Assembly: GCA_937925515.1 (NCBI GenBank)
Contig: CALALP010000042.1
Coordinates: forward strand, 1 to 64,000
Direction of reading: 5' to 3'
DNA: 64,000 nt
From: an uncultured Lachnoanaerobaculum sp.
GTDB lineage: Bacteria; Bacillota; Clostridia; Lachnospirales; Lachnospiraceae
A program made the translations under genes and the position numbers. The notes below the pieces were generated by a model. The model did not search any database. It had not been told where the DNA came from and saw only the letters and a list, made by a program, of their open reading frames with translations. Of this stretch, positions 33,496 to 43,582 are shown one piece after another; within the stretch, counting starts at the first letter, position 1, and every line of letters starts with the position of its first letter.

Positions 33496-36400
33496 TTACC
33501 TAATCTCCACTTCTTTCCCTAAAGAAAATGACCAAATATATTTCTTACTAACTTTTTTTCTTGCAATATTTTCTATTGCCTTAGCGTAATAATAAAGTTG
33601 CTTTTCATATCTATCTTTCAAAACTTCTTCATTTTCAACTTTATCAGTCTTATAATCAACAAGAATCAAATCTCCTGTTTCATCTTCCATATAAGCGTCT
33701 ATAATTCCCTGAACTAAAACCAACTCGTTTGAATCTGTGCCTAGTTCATTTGCAGGTATTCCCATAATAAACTGTGTTTCTCTATTTAATTTCTTATTTA
33801 TTGACGCTAATTTAAAAGTTTGCCACAAATCCGATTTTATAAAATTTTCTATTTTCTTTTGGTTTATGAGCTTAAACTCCTCATTTGAAAATTTCCCCTG
33901 TGCTATCATTTCCTTTAAAAAAATTCGTAGTGATGTGATATTTCCAACATTTTCAAAGTCCATAATCTCCATAAGTTTATGATAGGCGTTTCCTCGTTGC
34001 TTTCCGATTTCCATAAGTGTTTTTATCTCATCATTTTTTTCCTTGGTAAGGGTTTCTTTTTGGGTGTTTTCATCAAGAAGTTCTTGTGAAAAATAGTTTT
34101 TCTCGCTTTCGTTATCTTCTAGCTCAGGTCTGTTAAGTTCTGAAATGCTCATCTTAGCTTTTAGATTGATTTCATTTTTATATGGATAGTCAAAGTTAAG
34201 CATTTTTTCTATATTTTCATCTTTAAAATCAGCTGTATCTATATCTTTAATTTGCTCAATTATATTGGAAATGTTATCTTCCACGACAGAATCTTCTTTT
34301 GCTACTTCATTTTTATTAAACTCACTTAAATCAGCTTTTATAAAATCAATTTTATCTTTTGTAACATTTTCACACATCAAAATCCAGTCTAAATATGAAT
34401 TTGCATTTCTTATATTTGTATAACCTATTTCACGGCTACCTCCTAAATACTTATATTCTTCTTTTCTTTTCTCAAAATCTTTTACAACTCCTGTAATTAT
34501 AAGTTGTTCCATTGCTCTTGTCATGGCAACATATAATATTCTAAGTTCCTCGGCAATCAAGTCATTTTTCTTTTTATATGCTATAACTTCTTTTTTTACA
34601 GTAGTTCCCTTTATTCTAAGGTTGGTGTCTACATAATCGCAGCCCATGCCAAGTTTATCATCAAATATAACCCCTGTTCTTACATCAAGCATATTAAATT
34701 GTTTGCCTGTATCGCACAAAAAACAAACCGGAAACTCAAGTCCTTTAGATTTATGAATTGTCATAATTCTAACTGTATCATCAAATTCTCCGACACTTGT
34801 TGCCTCGCCATAGTCAGTATTATATTTTCTCAGTTCCTCAATATACCTGACAAAATTGAAGAGTCCACTATAACCTGATTTCATATATTGATTTGCTTTT
34901 TCAAGTAACATAAGAAGATTTGCTTTTCTTATATCCCCTGCCGGCATACTTGAAATATAATCGAAATAACCTGTTTCATCATATATTTTTCTAATTAAAT
35001 CAGATAGTTTTAAAACCTTGGAGTAACTTGAATAAGTTTCCAACAAATCAACTGCATTTTCAAGTTTAATATAAAGTGTATCCTCTGCTACTGCATTTTC
35101 AAGATAATATAAAACTGCCTCATATAGTCTAATTGCTCTATCTTCAAGCATATTTTGTTTATAAAAACTTATAATCTGTGCAAGCTCAATATCTTCTATA
35201 TCACATATTGGAGAATGTAAAAAAGCAGCCAAATCAATATCCTTATATGGGTTATCAATAGCAGATAAAAATGATAATATTTTCCTTATCTCAAATGTAT
35301 CAAAATAACCTGATTGTGTTTGAGAATACGCAGGTATCCCCTCCTGCATTAAGATTTCAGCAATAACTTCTGCCTTTCCTGCTTGACTTCTAAGAAGTAT
35401 TACAATGTCTGAATATTTTAGTTTTCTTAAAGTATTTTCCTCTTTATCAGTTACAAGTAAACTCTCCCTTAACTCCTTTATCTTTTTTGCAACTAGCCTT
35501 GCCTCAAGTTCAATATTACTGTCATCATTTTCTTCTTCAAGCTCACTCTTATCAATTATAATACACTGTGTCTTTTTTGCTGTTTTATACACTTTTTCAT
35601 CAATAACTATTTCATCATCAGGATATGGCATACCTGCATTTAATGCTACATTTTCATCATATTCAATGCCCCCTAGCTCCTGCCTCATTATTTTATAAAA
35701 AAGAGCATTAATACTTTCAAGAACACTTTCTCTACTCCTATAATTAGTGGAAAGGTCTATTTTAGTATCAACTGCATTGCCCTGTGTTAAATCATAGTCT
35801 AAAAATGTATTATATTTTTCATTAAATAATTCAGGTTTTGCCTGTCTAAAGCCATAAATAGACTGCTTTACATCTCCTACCATAAACACATTGTTATCTT
35901 CTATTGCCCTTATAAGTTCCTCTTGAACATAATTTGAGTCTTGATATTCGTCTATATAAATTTCTTTGAATTGATGCCTATATTCCTCTGCAACTTCCTT
36001 GTTGGTTAATAATAAGTTTAATACTATATGCTCCAAATCATTAAAATCTGCTAAGTTATTTTCTTTTTTTTCTTGTGAATAATAGTCTGAAAACTTAGTT
36101 GTAAGTCTTATGAGTGCTTTAAATTTTAGCTTAGAATTTTCTTCTTCTTTTAAAATCTCATTGTCATCTACAAAAAACTTTTTCTTAAGCTCTGTAATTA
36201 TCTCCTTATATTCATCTCTTATCCCTTTTGCAATCTCCTTTAACTTAGGATTTACTTTTTTGCTTGCCCTGCCTATATTTTGAAATTCAAAGTTTCCTAA
36301 ATTATCTCTTATTTCTGAGAAACTATTACTATTGCAAAGTGCAATTATATCTTCTCTTTCATTACTTAAAGTGTTTAGATAGCCTTGTGGTCCGTCCTCT

Positions 36401-37098
36401 TGATTTCCACAATCTATTGCTATCTCTATATTTGTAAATATCTCTTTTGCAGTGTTTTTTATCATGTGGAAAATGTAATCTTTCCAACTTTCTACATTTT
36501 CCTCTGACTGACTATTAAGCCACTTAATAGGGTCAGGCATTGCCTGTGCAAAAGAATATAAGCCCTTTAAGTAGTCTAAAATCTTAGCATCAGACCTTAG
36601 ATTACCAAAAGAATTTACTAAGTTAAGAAAGTCTTCTTCCAAGGTTTCATATTCTTCTTCCATAATCCTTGATAAAATGTCCTCACGCATAAGGCTTAAT
36701 GTATCCTCATCTGCAATCTTAAAATTAGGGTCTAAGTCTATTTTATCAATATTTTCCACTATTACACTTTTGCAAAAACTGTCAATAGTACTTATATAGG
36801 CACAATCTACAAGTGCCGCCTGCTTTTTAAGTCTGTTATAATTAGAACTATCCTTATCTAAATTAGCTAAAGCCTCTTCTATACTTTTAGTTATCTTTTC
36901 TTTCATCTGTCTGGCAGCTGCCCTTGTAAATGTCATTACCAAGATTTCATCTACACCAATGGGATTGTTCTCATCAAGTATTCTCTCAATTATTCTTTTG
37001 ACAAGTACGGCAGTTTTGCCACTTCCTGCCGCCGCCGAAACCAAAACTCTACTATCCCTTATATAAATAGCTTGTTTTTGCTTTTTGCTCCACTCCAT
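33496..37098 (-). CDS. addA: ATP-dependent helicase/nuclease subunit A
   Basis: AddA supplies the 3'-5' helicase and one nuclease of the AddAB complex for double-strand-break processing. The 1200-residue protein has Walker A SAAAGSGKTAVLVKRI at about residue 17, Walker B IDEYQDSNYVQ, YRSRESV, the MTIHKSKGLEFPVCFL motif and, near the C terminus, the nuclease motif LVDYKTDKVE. Full length for the family. It starts 19 bp after addB, and GAGGAAAA precedes the ATG. Confidence 0.97.
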   Translation of the reverse strand: MEWSKKQKQAIYIRDSRVLVSAAAGSGKTAVLVKRIIERILDENNPIGVDEILVMTFTRAAARQMKEKITKSIEEALANLDKDSSNYNRLKKQAALVDCAYISTIDSFCKSVIVENIDKIDLDPNFKIADEDTLSLMREDILSRIMEEEYETLEEDFLNLVNSFGNLRSDAKILDYLKGLYSFAQAMPDPIKWLNSQSEENVESWKDYIFHMIKNTAKEIFTNIEIAIDCGNQEDGPQGYLNTLSNEREDIIALCNSNSFSEIRDNLGNFEFQNIGRASKKVNPKLKEIAKGIRDEYKEIITELKKKFFVDDNEILKEEENSKLKFKALIRLTTKFSDYYSQEKKENNLADFNDLEHIVLNLLLTNKEVAEEYRHQFKEIYIDEYQDSNYVQEELIRAIEDNNVFMVGDVKQSIYGFRQAKPELFNEKYNTFLDYDLTQGNAVDTKIDLSTNYRSRESVLESINALFYKIMRQELGGIEYDENVALNAGMPYPDDEIVIDEKVYKTAKKTQCIIIDKSELEEENDDSNIELEARLVAKKIKELRESLLVTDKEENTLRKLKYSDIVILLRSQAGKAEVIAEILMQEGIPAYSQTQSGYFDTFEIRKILSFLSAIDNPYKDIDLAAFLHSPICDIEDIELAQIISFYKQNMLEDRAIRLYEAVLYYLENAVAEDTLYIKLENAVDLLETYSSYSKVLKLSDLIRKIYDETGYFDYISSMPAGDIRKANLLMLLEKANQYMKSGYSGLFNFVRYIEELRKYNTDYGEATSVGEFDDTVRIMTIHKSKGLEFPVCFLCDTGKQFNMLDVRTGVIFDDKLGMGCDYVDTNLRIKGTTVKKEVIAYKKKNDLIAEELRILYVAMTRAMEQLIITGVVKDFEKRKEEYKYLGGSREIGYTNIRNANSYLDWILMCENVTKDKIDFIKADLSEFNKNEVAKEDSVVEDNISNIIEQIKDIDTADFKDENIEKMLNFDYPYKNEINLKAKMSISELNRPELEDNESEKNYFSQELLDENTQKETLTKEKNDEIKTLMEIGKQRGNAYHKLMEIMDFENVGNITSLRIFLKEMIAQGKFSNEEFKLINQKKIENFIKSDLWQTFKLASINKKLNRETQFIMGIPANELGTDSNELVLVQGIIDAYMEDETGDLILVDYKTDKVENEEVLKDRYEKQLYYYAKAIENIARKKVSKKYIWSFSLGKEVEIR

Positions 37099-37117
37099 GT
37101 TTTCCTCACAAAATTAG

Positions 37118-40100
37118 TTATTCTTCATCTGTATTTTCTTTATAATCTTCGTCATTTTCAAGTAATTCCCATACATTTTCATTGCTTATCTTACTTAAAT
37201 GTCTTACATCAAATCCCTTTGTTTTTCTGTCAAATCCACACACTGAAAGGTATGGGCAATAATCACAAGCTGTAACTCCCTCTCTTTTTGTAGGCGATAC
37301 TGAAATTGTTCCATTAACTATTTCGCTTGCAATTTCCTCAACCTTTTCTTTTACATATTTTTTCAAAATATCTATTCTCTTTTTGCTTGCTGTTGAAGAA
37401 CCTCTACTTGCAATACTTCCGTCCTTTAATTTTACAGGAATTACATCACTTGTTTCTCTAATTTCCTTATCAAGATGTCTTATAATCTCCAAATCAGAAT
37501 TTACAATGCCACTTGGGCGTAGGCTCATAAGTATAGCCTCATCTACTAACTCCTTAGCAGTTTTTTCACTCAAATTAGCTATAATTTCACGCTCTACAAA
37601 TGGGTCTGCCAGATGAGAATAAAATAGGGCAGCAGGTACGACCTCTTTTGATTTACCCTTTTTTTTGACTTCATTTTCAATTATTTCTTCAATAGCACTT
37701 AGATAAAGTATAAGTTGAAGTTGCTTTCCGTAATAGGTTAAATCTGTTTTCCATTCAGTGTTGCCTGTCTTATAGTCAATAACCTTTACAAAAAGTTTTT
37801 CCTCATCTTCGTAAATGTCAACTCTGTCAATTTTTCCTGAAAGCCTTATCTTAATATCTTCAATGTCATAAGAAAGACTCTCCTTAGCCTCACTAGAATT
37901 AAATTTTCTTTCAATGTAATGTGGTCTAAAATCTCCTTTTTCAAGTTGTTTTATAAGCACACCAAACATTCTCTTAATCATGCTTTTGATTCTTTCAACC
38001 ATATTTTTATTTTTAAAACTATCCTCAAAAACCCCTGTTGTATCCTCTGAAAGTGCCTGTTTTAAACATTCCTCCACTAGGCTTTCTCTACTTGTTTCAT
38101 CTAGTTTAACAATGTCAAGTTCCCTTTCTATGGCTGTCTTAAAAATTAATTCTATAACCCTATGTGAAAGATTTCCTATATCAAGACTTTCAAAACTAAA
38201 TTGATTTATTTCATTTAAATTTAGACCATACTTTAAGAAATGTTTATATGGGCAATCTATAAACTGCTCAAGTCTTGTAGCACTCGCTCTGATTTCATTT
38301 CCAAAAAGTTTTGTAGCAACTTCTTTTCCAAGTGAATTTTCAATATAAACATAGCTTGCAGCATCTAACAAATCATCTGACTTACTTATATAAGAAATGA
38401 TACTAAACAATAAATCTAAATTTGAGGTATCTCCTGTTTTTATTTCTCCAAGCAACTCTATAAGTTTTTCCTTTGCCTCATATACACTTCTTATATTATG
38501 AAATTCCTTTGAATCTCTAATCTTAAGGTCAGTATATAAATCAGTAATCAAATGAAGTAAATCAGACCTTTTAAGCGATTTTCCTGCACTGTCTATGCTT
38601 TTATAAGTTATAATTAACTTTTCTGACATTTTGGTACACATAAGATACAGATAAAATCTTTGAATTAAAATATCTTCTTTAATGGTTGCAGAAAGCTCAA
38701 GCCCTATATCCTTTAAAATTTCTTTTTCTCTATCATTTAAAATACCTGAGGAATTTTTAGGTTTAATAAGCACGCCCTCATTTGCACCTGCTAAAAATAA
38801 TACTTTTATATCAGACAATCTACTTCTTGTAATATCTCCCACTACTACCTTATCCACATTTACAGGTATTATTCCGACCTTAATTTGAGTAACTCCTGCC
38901 TCAAAAAGGTCTAAAAACTCACGTCTTTCAAGTGCCTCATCTTTTAAAACATCACTCATTTTCCATAAAAGTTCTAAGATTTGTTTGTATACATCACTAT
39001 ACTCTCTTAATCTTCGCAGTTCACTTGGCTCTTTTTCTTCAGACTCTAAAATCATTTCATCAAGTCTTTCCTCAATTCTTAAATCAGCAAATAAATTTTC
39101 TAATTCCTCTACTATAACCTGTGCTGAAAGTTTCTTTTTTCTAAATGCCTTTTCAAGCCCTGCAAATTCATTATAAATGTTATCTTTAAAAATGTTTAAT
39201 GCCTCAATGTCAACTCCTTTTAAACTTCTTGGCAAATACTCCCATGTTTTTTTAAGTTTTCTCTTATTGTTAATACCACATTCCTGCATATATGTATCCA
39301 TTATCCAGACTAACTTTTCATCTCGCTTTACAAGTGCCGATTTTATATACATCATAATGCTTTCATAAGAAAAATTTTCTATTATAACAAGTAGGGCTGA
39401 CTTTACAAATGTTACCAAAGGATTATTTTCAACCGTTATATTGTCATCTATGTAATAAGGAATTTCACAATGGCTAAATCTATTTGCAAGTGCCTCCTTA
39501 TAACTTTCCATATCCCCTGTAATTACTGCGATATCTCTAAACTTTAAATTGTCCTCTTTTACACATTTAAGTATTTGAGAAGTTATAAATGAAATCTCCT
39601 CTTCAAATGTTTTAGATTTAACTATCTGAATTCTTTCAACTCTTCCTTTTTTATCTTTATCATAAACACTTATTTTTTTCGGCTTATCATATCTTAGAAA
39701 ATGATTTTCAAGATGAGAAAGTGCCTCTGATTTTCCTAATCTGGCATTTTGTGGAGAAATTTCACTTAAATCTATATCCCCTGTATTTGAAACTCCATTT
39801 TTTGCTGCCATATCTGTAATAGTGGCAACCATTCTTTTTCCCATTAAAAATAAATCTGCCTCATCTTGCCTTGAATATACCTCTTTTTTTGACGGAGCAG
39901 TTACTGTAATAGTCAGTTCCTTTGCATTAGTTAAAAATATTTCAATTATCTTATATTGAATTGGAGTAAAACCTGTAAAACCGTCTATGATAATGTGTGA
40001 ATTCTTTATAAACTCACTCTTATCGAGATACTTACAACATACCTCTAAAATTTCCTCTGTTGTTATATATTTGTCTTTTATAAAATTCTTAAAACTTTTA

Positions 40101-40585
40101 ATAATAAGATTTAAGTCAGACAGTTTATTTTTAAGTGAAACTCTTATCTTAGTATCAGAACTAACTGCTCTTTCTATGTCCTCATTTTTAATGCCATACT
40201 GAAAAAATTCTGAAATCATTGACTTTAAATTATCAATAAAACCTGATTTTGAAACCTGATTTTTCCAAGATTTTAATTCATCTCTACACTCTAGGGCAGC
40301 CTTTTTAATCACAAGTGCCTTGCCCACATCGTCCATTATTTCAGGGTTTACCACACCAAACTCATGAAAAACCTTGTGTGCAAGCCTGTTAAAACTAAGA
40401 ACATCTATATTTTGCGTAGCATGATAAGGGTGCAAGGTTACTATTTCTTTTTGTGTTTGCATGGTATATTGCTCAGGAACAATTATTATAAATTGTTTAT
40501 CTTTATCTTCTATCGACTCTCTTATGCACTCACAAAAAGCAGTGTGAGTCTTTCCCTGCCCTGAACTTCCTATTATAAATCGCAT
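37118..40585 (-). CDS. addB: ATP-dependent helicase/nuclease subunit B
   Basis: AddB recognises the Chi-like sequence and carries the second nuclease. The 1155-residue chain begins with Walker A GSSGQGKTHT, has a degenerate helicase core, and ends with a RecB-type nuclease (VIDYKTGNTEWK). The nuclease is stapled by an iron-sulfur cluster: one Cys in FIDCPYKHFLKYG and three in CDYCPYLSVC. AGAGGAG precedes the ATG. Directly upstream of addA. Confidence 0.97.
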   Translation of the reverse strand: MRFIIGSSGQGKTHTAFCECIRESIEDKDKQFIIIVPEQYTMQTQKEIVTLHPYHATQNIDVLSFNRLAHKVFHEFGVVNPEIMDDVGKALVIKKAALECRDELKSWKNQVSKSGFIDNLKSMISEFFQYGIKNEDIERAVSSDTKIRVSLKNKLSDLNLIIKSFKNFIKDKYITTEEILEVCCKYLDKSEFIKNSHIIIDGFTGFTPIQYKIIEIFLTNAKELTITVTAPSKKEVYSRQDEADLFLMGKRMVATITDMAAKNGVSNTGDIDLSEISPQNARLGKSEALSHLENHFLRYDKPKKISVYDKDKKGRVERIQIVKSKTFEEEISFITSQILKCVKEDNLKFRDIAVITGDMESYKEALANRFSHCEIPYYIDDNITVENNPLVTFVKSALLVIIENFSYESIMMYIKSALVKRDEKLVWIMDTYMQECGINNKRKLKKTWEYLPRSLKGVDIEALNIFKDNIYNEFAGLEKAFRKKKLSAQVIVEELENLFADLRIEERLDEMILESEEKEPSELRRLREYSDVYKQILELLWKMSDVLKDEALERREFLDLFEAGVTQIKVGIIPVNVDKVVVGDITRSRLSDIKVLFLAGANEGVLIKPKNSSGILNDREKEILKDIGLELSATIKEDILIQRFYLYLMCTKMSEKLIITYKSIDSAGKSLKRSDLLHLITDLYTDLKIRDSKEFHNIRSVYEAKEKLIELLGEIKTGDTSNLDLLFSIISYISKSDDLLDAASYVYIENSLGKEVATKLFGNEIRASATRLEQFIDCPYKHFLKYGLNLNEINQFSFESLDIGNLSHRVIELIFKTAIERELDIVKLDETSRESLVEECLKQALSEDTTGVFEDSFKNKNMVERIKSMIKRMFGVLIKQLEKGDFRPHYIERKFNSSEAKESLSYDIEDIKIRLSGKIDRVDIYEDEEKLFVKVIDYKTGNTEWKTDLTYYGKQLQLILYLSAIEEIIENEVKKKGKSKEVVPAALFYSHLADPFVEREIIANLSEKTAKELVDEAILMSLRPSGIVNSDLEIIRHLDKEIRETSDVIPVKLKDGSIASRGSSTASKKRIDILKKYVKEKVEEIASEIVNGTISVSPTKREGVTACDYCPYLSVCGFDRKTKGFDVRHLSKISNENVWELLENDEDYKENTDEE

Positions 40586-40607
40586 TCTTTTCTCCTCTTA
40601 CATATCT

Positions 40608-40650
40608 CACAAAAATAACGAGGTGCTGACTTTACAAAAAGCCAACACCT
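40608..40650 (-). terminator. Intrinsic terminator after alaS
   Basis: On the minus strand AGGTGTTGGCTTT and AAAGTCAGCACCT form a 13-bp stem (two G-T pairs) with loop TTGT, followed by CGTTATTTTTG. It separates alaS from addB; the addB promoter must lie in the short gap or within this segment. Confidence 0.7.
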
Positions 40651-40658
40651 TTAAATAT

Positions 40659-43292
40659 CTAAGCTATTTGTTCTTCTAAAACTTTCTTTGCAAGTTCAAA
40701 AGCATCATCTATTCCACTAGGATTTGTGCCACCGGCTTGAGCCATATTCGGTCTGCCGCCACCACCTCCACCTACTAGTTTTGCAATATTTTTTATAATG
40801 TTACCTGCATGAACACCTTTCTTTATAGCCTCATCGCCTGCCATAACCAAAAGATTGACCTTACTGTCAACTACAGAGGCTAAAACAACTACACCACCAT
40901 TTGTTTCATTTTTGAGCTTATCGCCTAGATTTCTTAGCTCATTTATTTCAATACCCTCAACTTTCATTAAAATTAATTTTACATTTTTAATTTCAAATGT
41001 TGACTCATTTGCATCTGAAAGTGCATTATTTGCTAACTTAGCCTTTAGTTTTTCATTCTCAGACTTAAGATGTTTTACTTCTTCCAACAAACTCTTAACT
41101 CTGTCCCCTGACTCAAACATTGTACTCTTTAGCTCTTTTGCAACTTCTGAAAAAGCATTTTCAAGGTTCTCATAATAGTTTAAAAGCCCCTTAGAAGTAA
41201 GTGCCTCAATTCTCCTTACACCTGCCGCAATACCTGATTCTGAAATAATCTTAAAGTTTTGAATGTCTGCTGTATTTTCTACATGAGTTCCACCACATAA
41301 TTCCTTTGAAAAATCAGCCATACTTACAACTCTTACATCATCTTTATACTTTTCGCCAAACAGCGCCATTGCTCCACTCTTTTTAGCATCTGAAAGTTTC
41401 ATTGCCTCAGTTGTTACAGGAATTGCCGCTAATATTTCTTCATTTACAATATCTTCAATTTTCTTAATCTCTTCTTGTGTAAGTGCCGCAAAATGAGTAA
41501 AGTCAAATCTTAACCTATCCTCATCTACTAAACTTCCTGCCTGCTCTACATGAGTTCCAAGTACAAGTCTTAATGCCTTATGAAGTAAATGTGTTGCACT
41601 ATGATTTTTTGCAATCTCTTTTCTTCTATTTACATCTACCTTAAGACTTACAACCTCATCTACAATTAACATTCCCTTTCTAACATAACCTATATGACCA
41701 ATCTTATCGCCTTGAAGTTTTATAGTATCTTCTACTACAAACTCCCCTGTTTCTCCGACAATAACACCCTTATCAGCTTGCTGACCTCCCATAGTAGCAT
41801 AAAAAGGAGTAGTATCTGTTATTATAGTACCATGCTCATTTTCAGTAAGAGCCTGAGTAACCTCTGTATCTGAAGTAATGGCAATTATAGTTCCCACTGT
41901 TTCAAGATGATCATATCCAACAAACTTACTTGTAAGTGCAGGATTAAGTGATTGATAAACAGTTATATCTGCTCCCATATAGTTAGTTGACTTTCTTGCC
42001 GCCCTTGCACTTTCTTTCTGTACTGTCATTGCCTTTTTAAAGCCTTCTTCATCTATTGAAAGCCCTTTTTCAGCCATAATTTCCTTAGTCAAATCTATTG
42101 GAAAACCATAAGTATCATATAATTTAAAAGCATCTTCGCCACTCATAGTTTTAATATTATTAGCCTGCATATTAAGCGTAATTTCATTTAAAATTGAAAG
42201 CCCTTGATTAATAGTATGATTAAATTTATTTTCCTCTTCAGTAAGTACCCTTAAAATCATATCCTTTCTAGTTTCAAGTTCAGGATATCCGTCCTTACTT
42301 AATTCAATTACAGTTTCTGCAAGTTTTGCTAAAAACACCTCTGAAATACCAAGCATCTTTCCATGTCTTGCTGCACGCCTTAAAAGTCTTCTAAGTACAT
42401 AACCTCTGCCCTCATTACTTGGCATAATACCGTCTGAAATCATAAAAGTACAAGAACGTATATGATCTGTAATAAGTCTTAATGAAATGTCCTTTTTCTC
42501 ATCTAACTTATAACTTGTATTTGCTGCCTTTGCAACCTCATCAAGCAAGCTCTTTATAGTATCAACCTCAAAAATTGAGCCAACATCTTGAACAACTACT
42601 GCAAGTCTTTCAAGTCCCATACCTGTATCTATATTTTTATTCTTTAATTCAGTATAATTGCCCTTGCCGTCACTTTCAAATTGTGTAAATACATTATTCC
42701 AAACCTCAATAAATCTATCGCCTGATGAACCTACATACTCATCTTTTCCATATTCCTCGCCTCTATCATAGTAAACCTCTGAACATGGACCACATGGACC
42801 TGAGCCATGCTCCCAAAAATTATCTTCTTTTCCAAATCTATATATTCTGTCAGCTGAAATGCCTATCTCTTTATTCCATATATCAAAAGCCTCGTCATCT
42901 TCTTCATAAACAGACGGATAGAGCCTGTTTGGGTCAAGTTCAACTACCTTAGTTAAAAATTCCCAAGTCCATCTAATTGCCTCATGTTTAAAATAATCGC
43001 CAAATGAAAAGTTACCGAGCATTTCAAAAAATGTACCATGCCTTGCTGTCTTTCCTACATTTTCAATGTCGCCTGTGCGTATACATTTTTGGCAAGTAGC
43101 CACTCTCTTACTTGGTGGTATCTCCTGCCCTGTAAAATATGGCTTAAGTGGTGCCATTCCTGCGTTTATCAAAAGTAGACTGTTATCATTATGTGGTACG
43201 AGCGAAAAACTCTTTAATATCAGATGTCCCTGTGATTCAAAATAATCAAGAAACATCTTTCTAATTTCATTCAGTCCATATTTTTGTCCCAT
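40659..43292 (-). CDS. alaS: Alanyl-tRNA synthetase
   Basis: AlaS charges tRNA-Ala. From the ATG at 43292 (GGAGG five bases upstream) it has 877 residues; an in-frame ATG four codons earlier overlaps the site. Order of parts: catalytic core (GMAPLKPYFTGQ, RVATCQKCIRTGD), tRNA-recognition helices, editing domain with HSATHLLHKAL and CGGTHV zinc residues, coiled coil (SLLEEVKHLKSENEKLKAKL), and the C-terminal DHHA1 domain with a glycine-rich GGGGGGRPNMAQAGG stretch. No T-box leader is seen upstream. Confidence 0.97.
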   Translation of the reverse strand: MGQKYGLNEIRKMFLDYFESQGHLILKSFSLVPHNDNSLLLINAGMAPLKPYFTGQEIPPSKRVATCQKCIRTGDIENVGKTARHGTFFEMLGNFSFGDYFKHEAIRWTWEFLTKVVELDPNRLYPSVYEEDDEAFDIWNKEIGISADRIYRFGKEDNFWEHGSGPCGPCSEVYYDRGEEYGKDEYVGSSGDRFIEVWNNVFTQFESDGKGNYTELKNKNIDTGMGLERLAVVVQDVGSIFEVDTIKSLLDEVAKAANTSYKLDEKKDISLRLITDHIRSCTFMISDGIMPSNEGRGYVLRRLLRRAARHGKMLGISEVFLAKLAETVIELSKDGYPELETRKDMILRVLTEEENKFNHTINQGLSILNEITLNMQANNIKTMSGEDAFKLYDTYGFPIDLTKEIMAEKGLSIDEEGFKKAMTVQKESARAARKSTNYMGADITVYQSLNPALTSKFVGYDHLETVGTIIAITSDTEVTQALTENEHGTIITDTTPFYATMGGQQADKGVIVGETGEFVVEDTIKLQGDKIGHIGYVRKGMLIVDEVVSLKVDVNRRKEIAKNHSATHLLHKALRLVLGTHVEQAGSLVDEDRLRFDFTHFAALTQEEIKKIEDIVNEEILAAIPVTTEAMKLSDAKKSGAMALFGEKYKDDVRVVSMADFSKELCGGTHVENTADIQNFKIISESGIAAGVRRIEALTSKGLLNYYENLENAFSEVAKELKSTMFESGDRVKSLLEEVKHLKSENEKLKAKLANNALSDANESTFEIKNVKLILMKVEGIEINELRNLGDKLKNETNGGVVVLASVVDSKVNLLVMAGDEAIKKGVHAGNIIKNIAKLVGGGGGGRPNMAQAGGTNPSGIDDAFELAKKVLEEQIA

Positions 43293-43314
43293 AATTTCCT
43301 CCATTTAAAACTAA

Positions 43315-43434
43315 TTATTTCTTTAAGTCTTTCTTTATTCTTATAAATTTGCCTATCTTAATTCCTATAAATCCCATAATTGCTAAAAATATAGCTTTTA
43401 TAACTGTTTGAAAAAACGCTACTAATATTTCCAT
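43315..43434 (-). CDS. 39-residue single-pass membrane peptide
   Basis: A short reading frame of 39 codons plus TAA, with AGAGAGG five bases before its ATG. The peptide begins MEILVAFFQTVIKAIFLAIM, continues as one long hydrophobic helix to about residue 27, and ends in a strongly basic tail (KFIRIKKDLKK), so it would sit in the membrane with its C terminus inside. It lies 22 bp before alaS, downstream of a good promoter. I do not recognise a named family, and no function is proposed. Good ribosome site and tight position favour a real gene. Confidence 0.65.
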   Translation of the reverse strand: MEILVAFFQTVIKAIFLAIMGFIGIKIGKFIRIKKDLKK

Positions 43435-43471
43435 AAACACCTCTCTTTAAACTATATAAACAACTTAATAT

Positions 43472-43500
43472 AGTCTAGCATAGTAAAGTTTAAAATACAA
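43472..43500 (-). promoter_or_regulatory. Promoter of the small-peptide/alaS unit
   Basis: On the minus strand TTGTAT (43495-43500) and TAGACT (43472-43477) are 17 bp apart, and TGC precedes the -10 (extended type). It lies about 35 bp before the small peptide ATG. Confidence 0.6.
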
Positions 43501-43582
43501 TATTTCGTAGAATCCTTTTTTCACATTGATATTGTCTTTTTCAAATTAAGAATAAAAAATAAATAATAATAAATGAAGTATA

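Noticed and set aside
43305..43582. Possible T-box leader in front of alaS
   Set aside because: The AGGGTGGNACCGCG T-box core and the specifier stem were looked for and not seen; the region holds a small peptide gene and a promoter instead.
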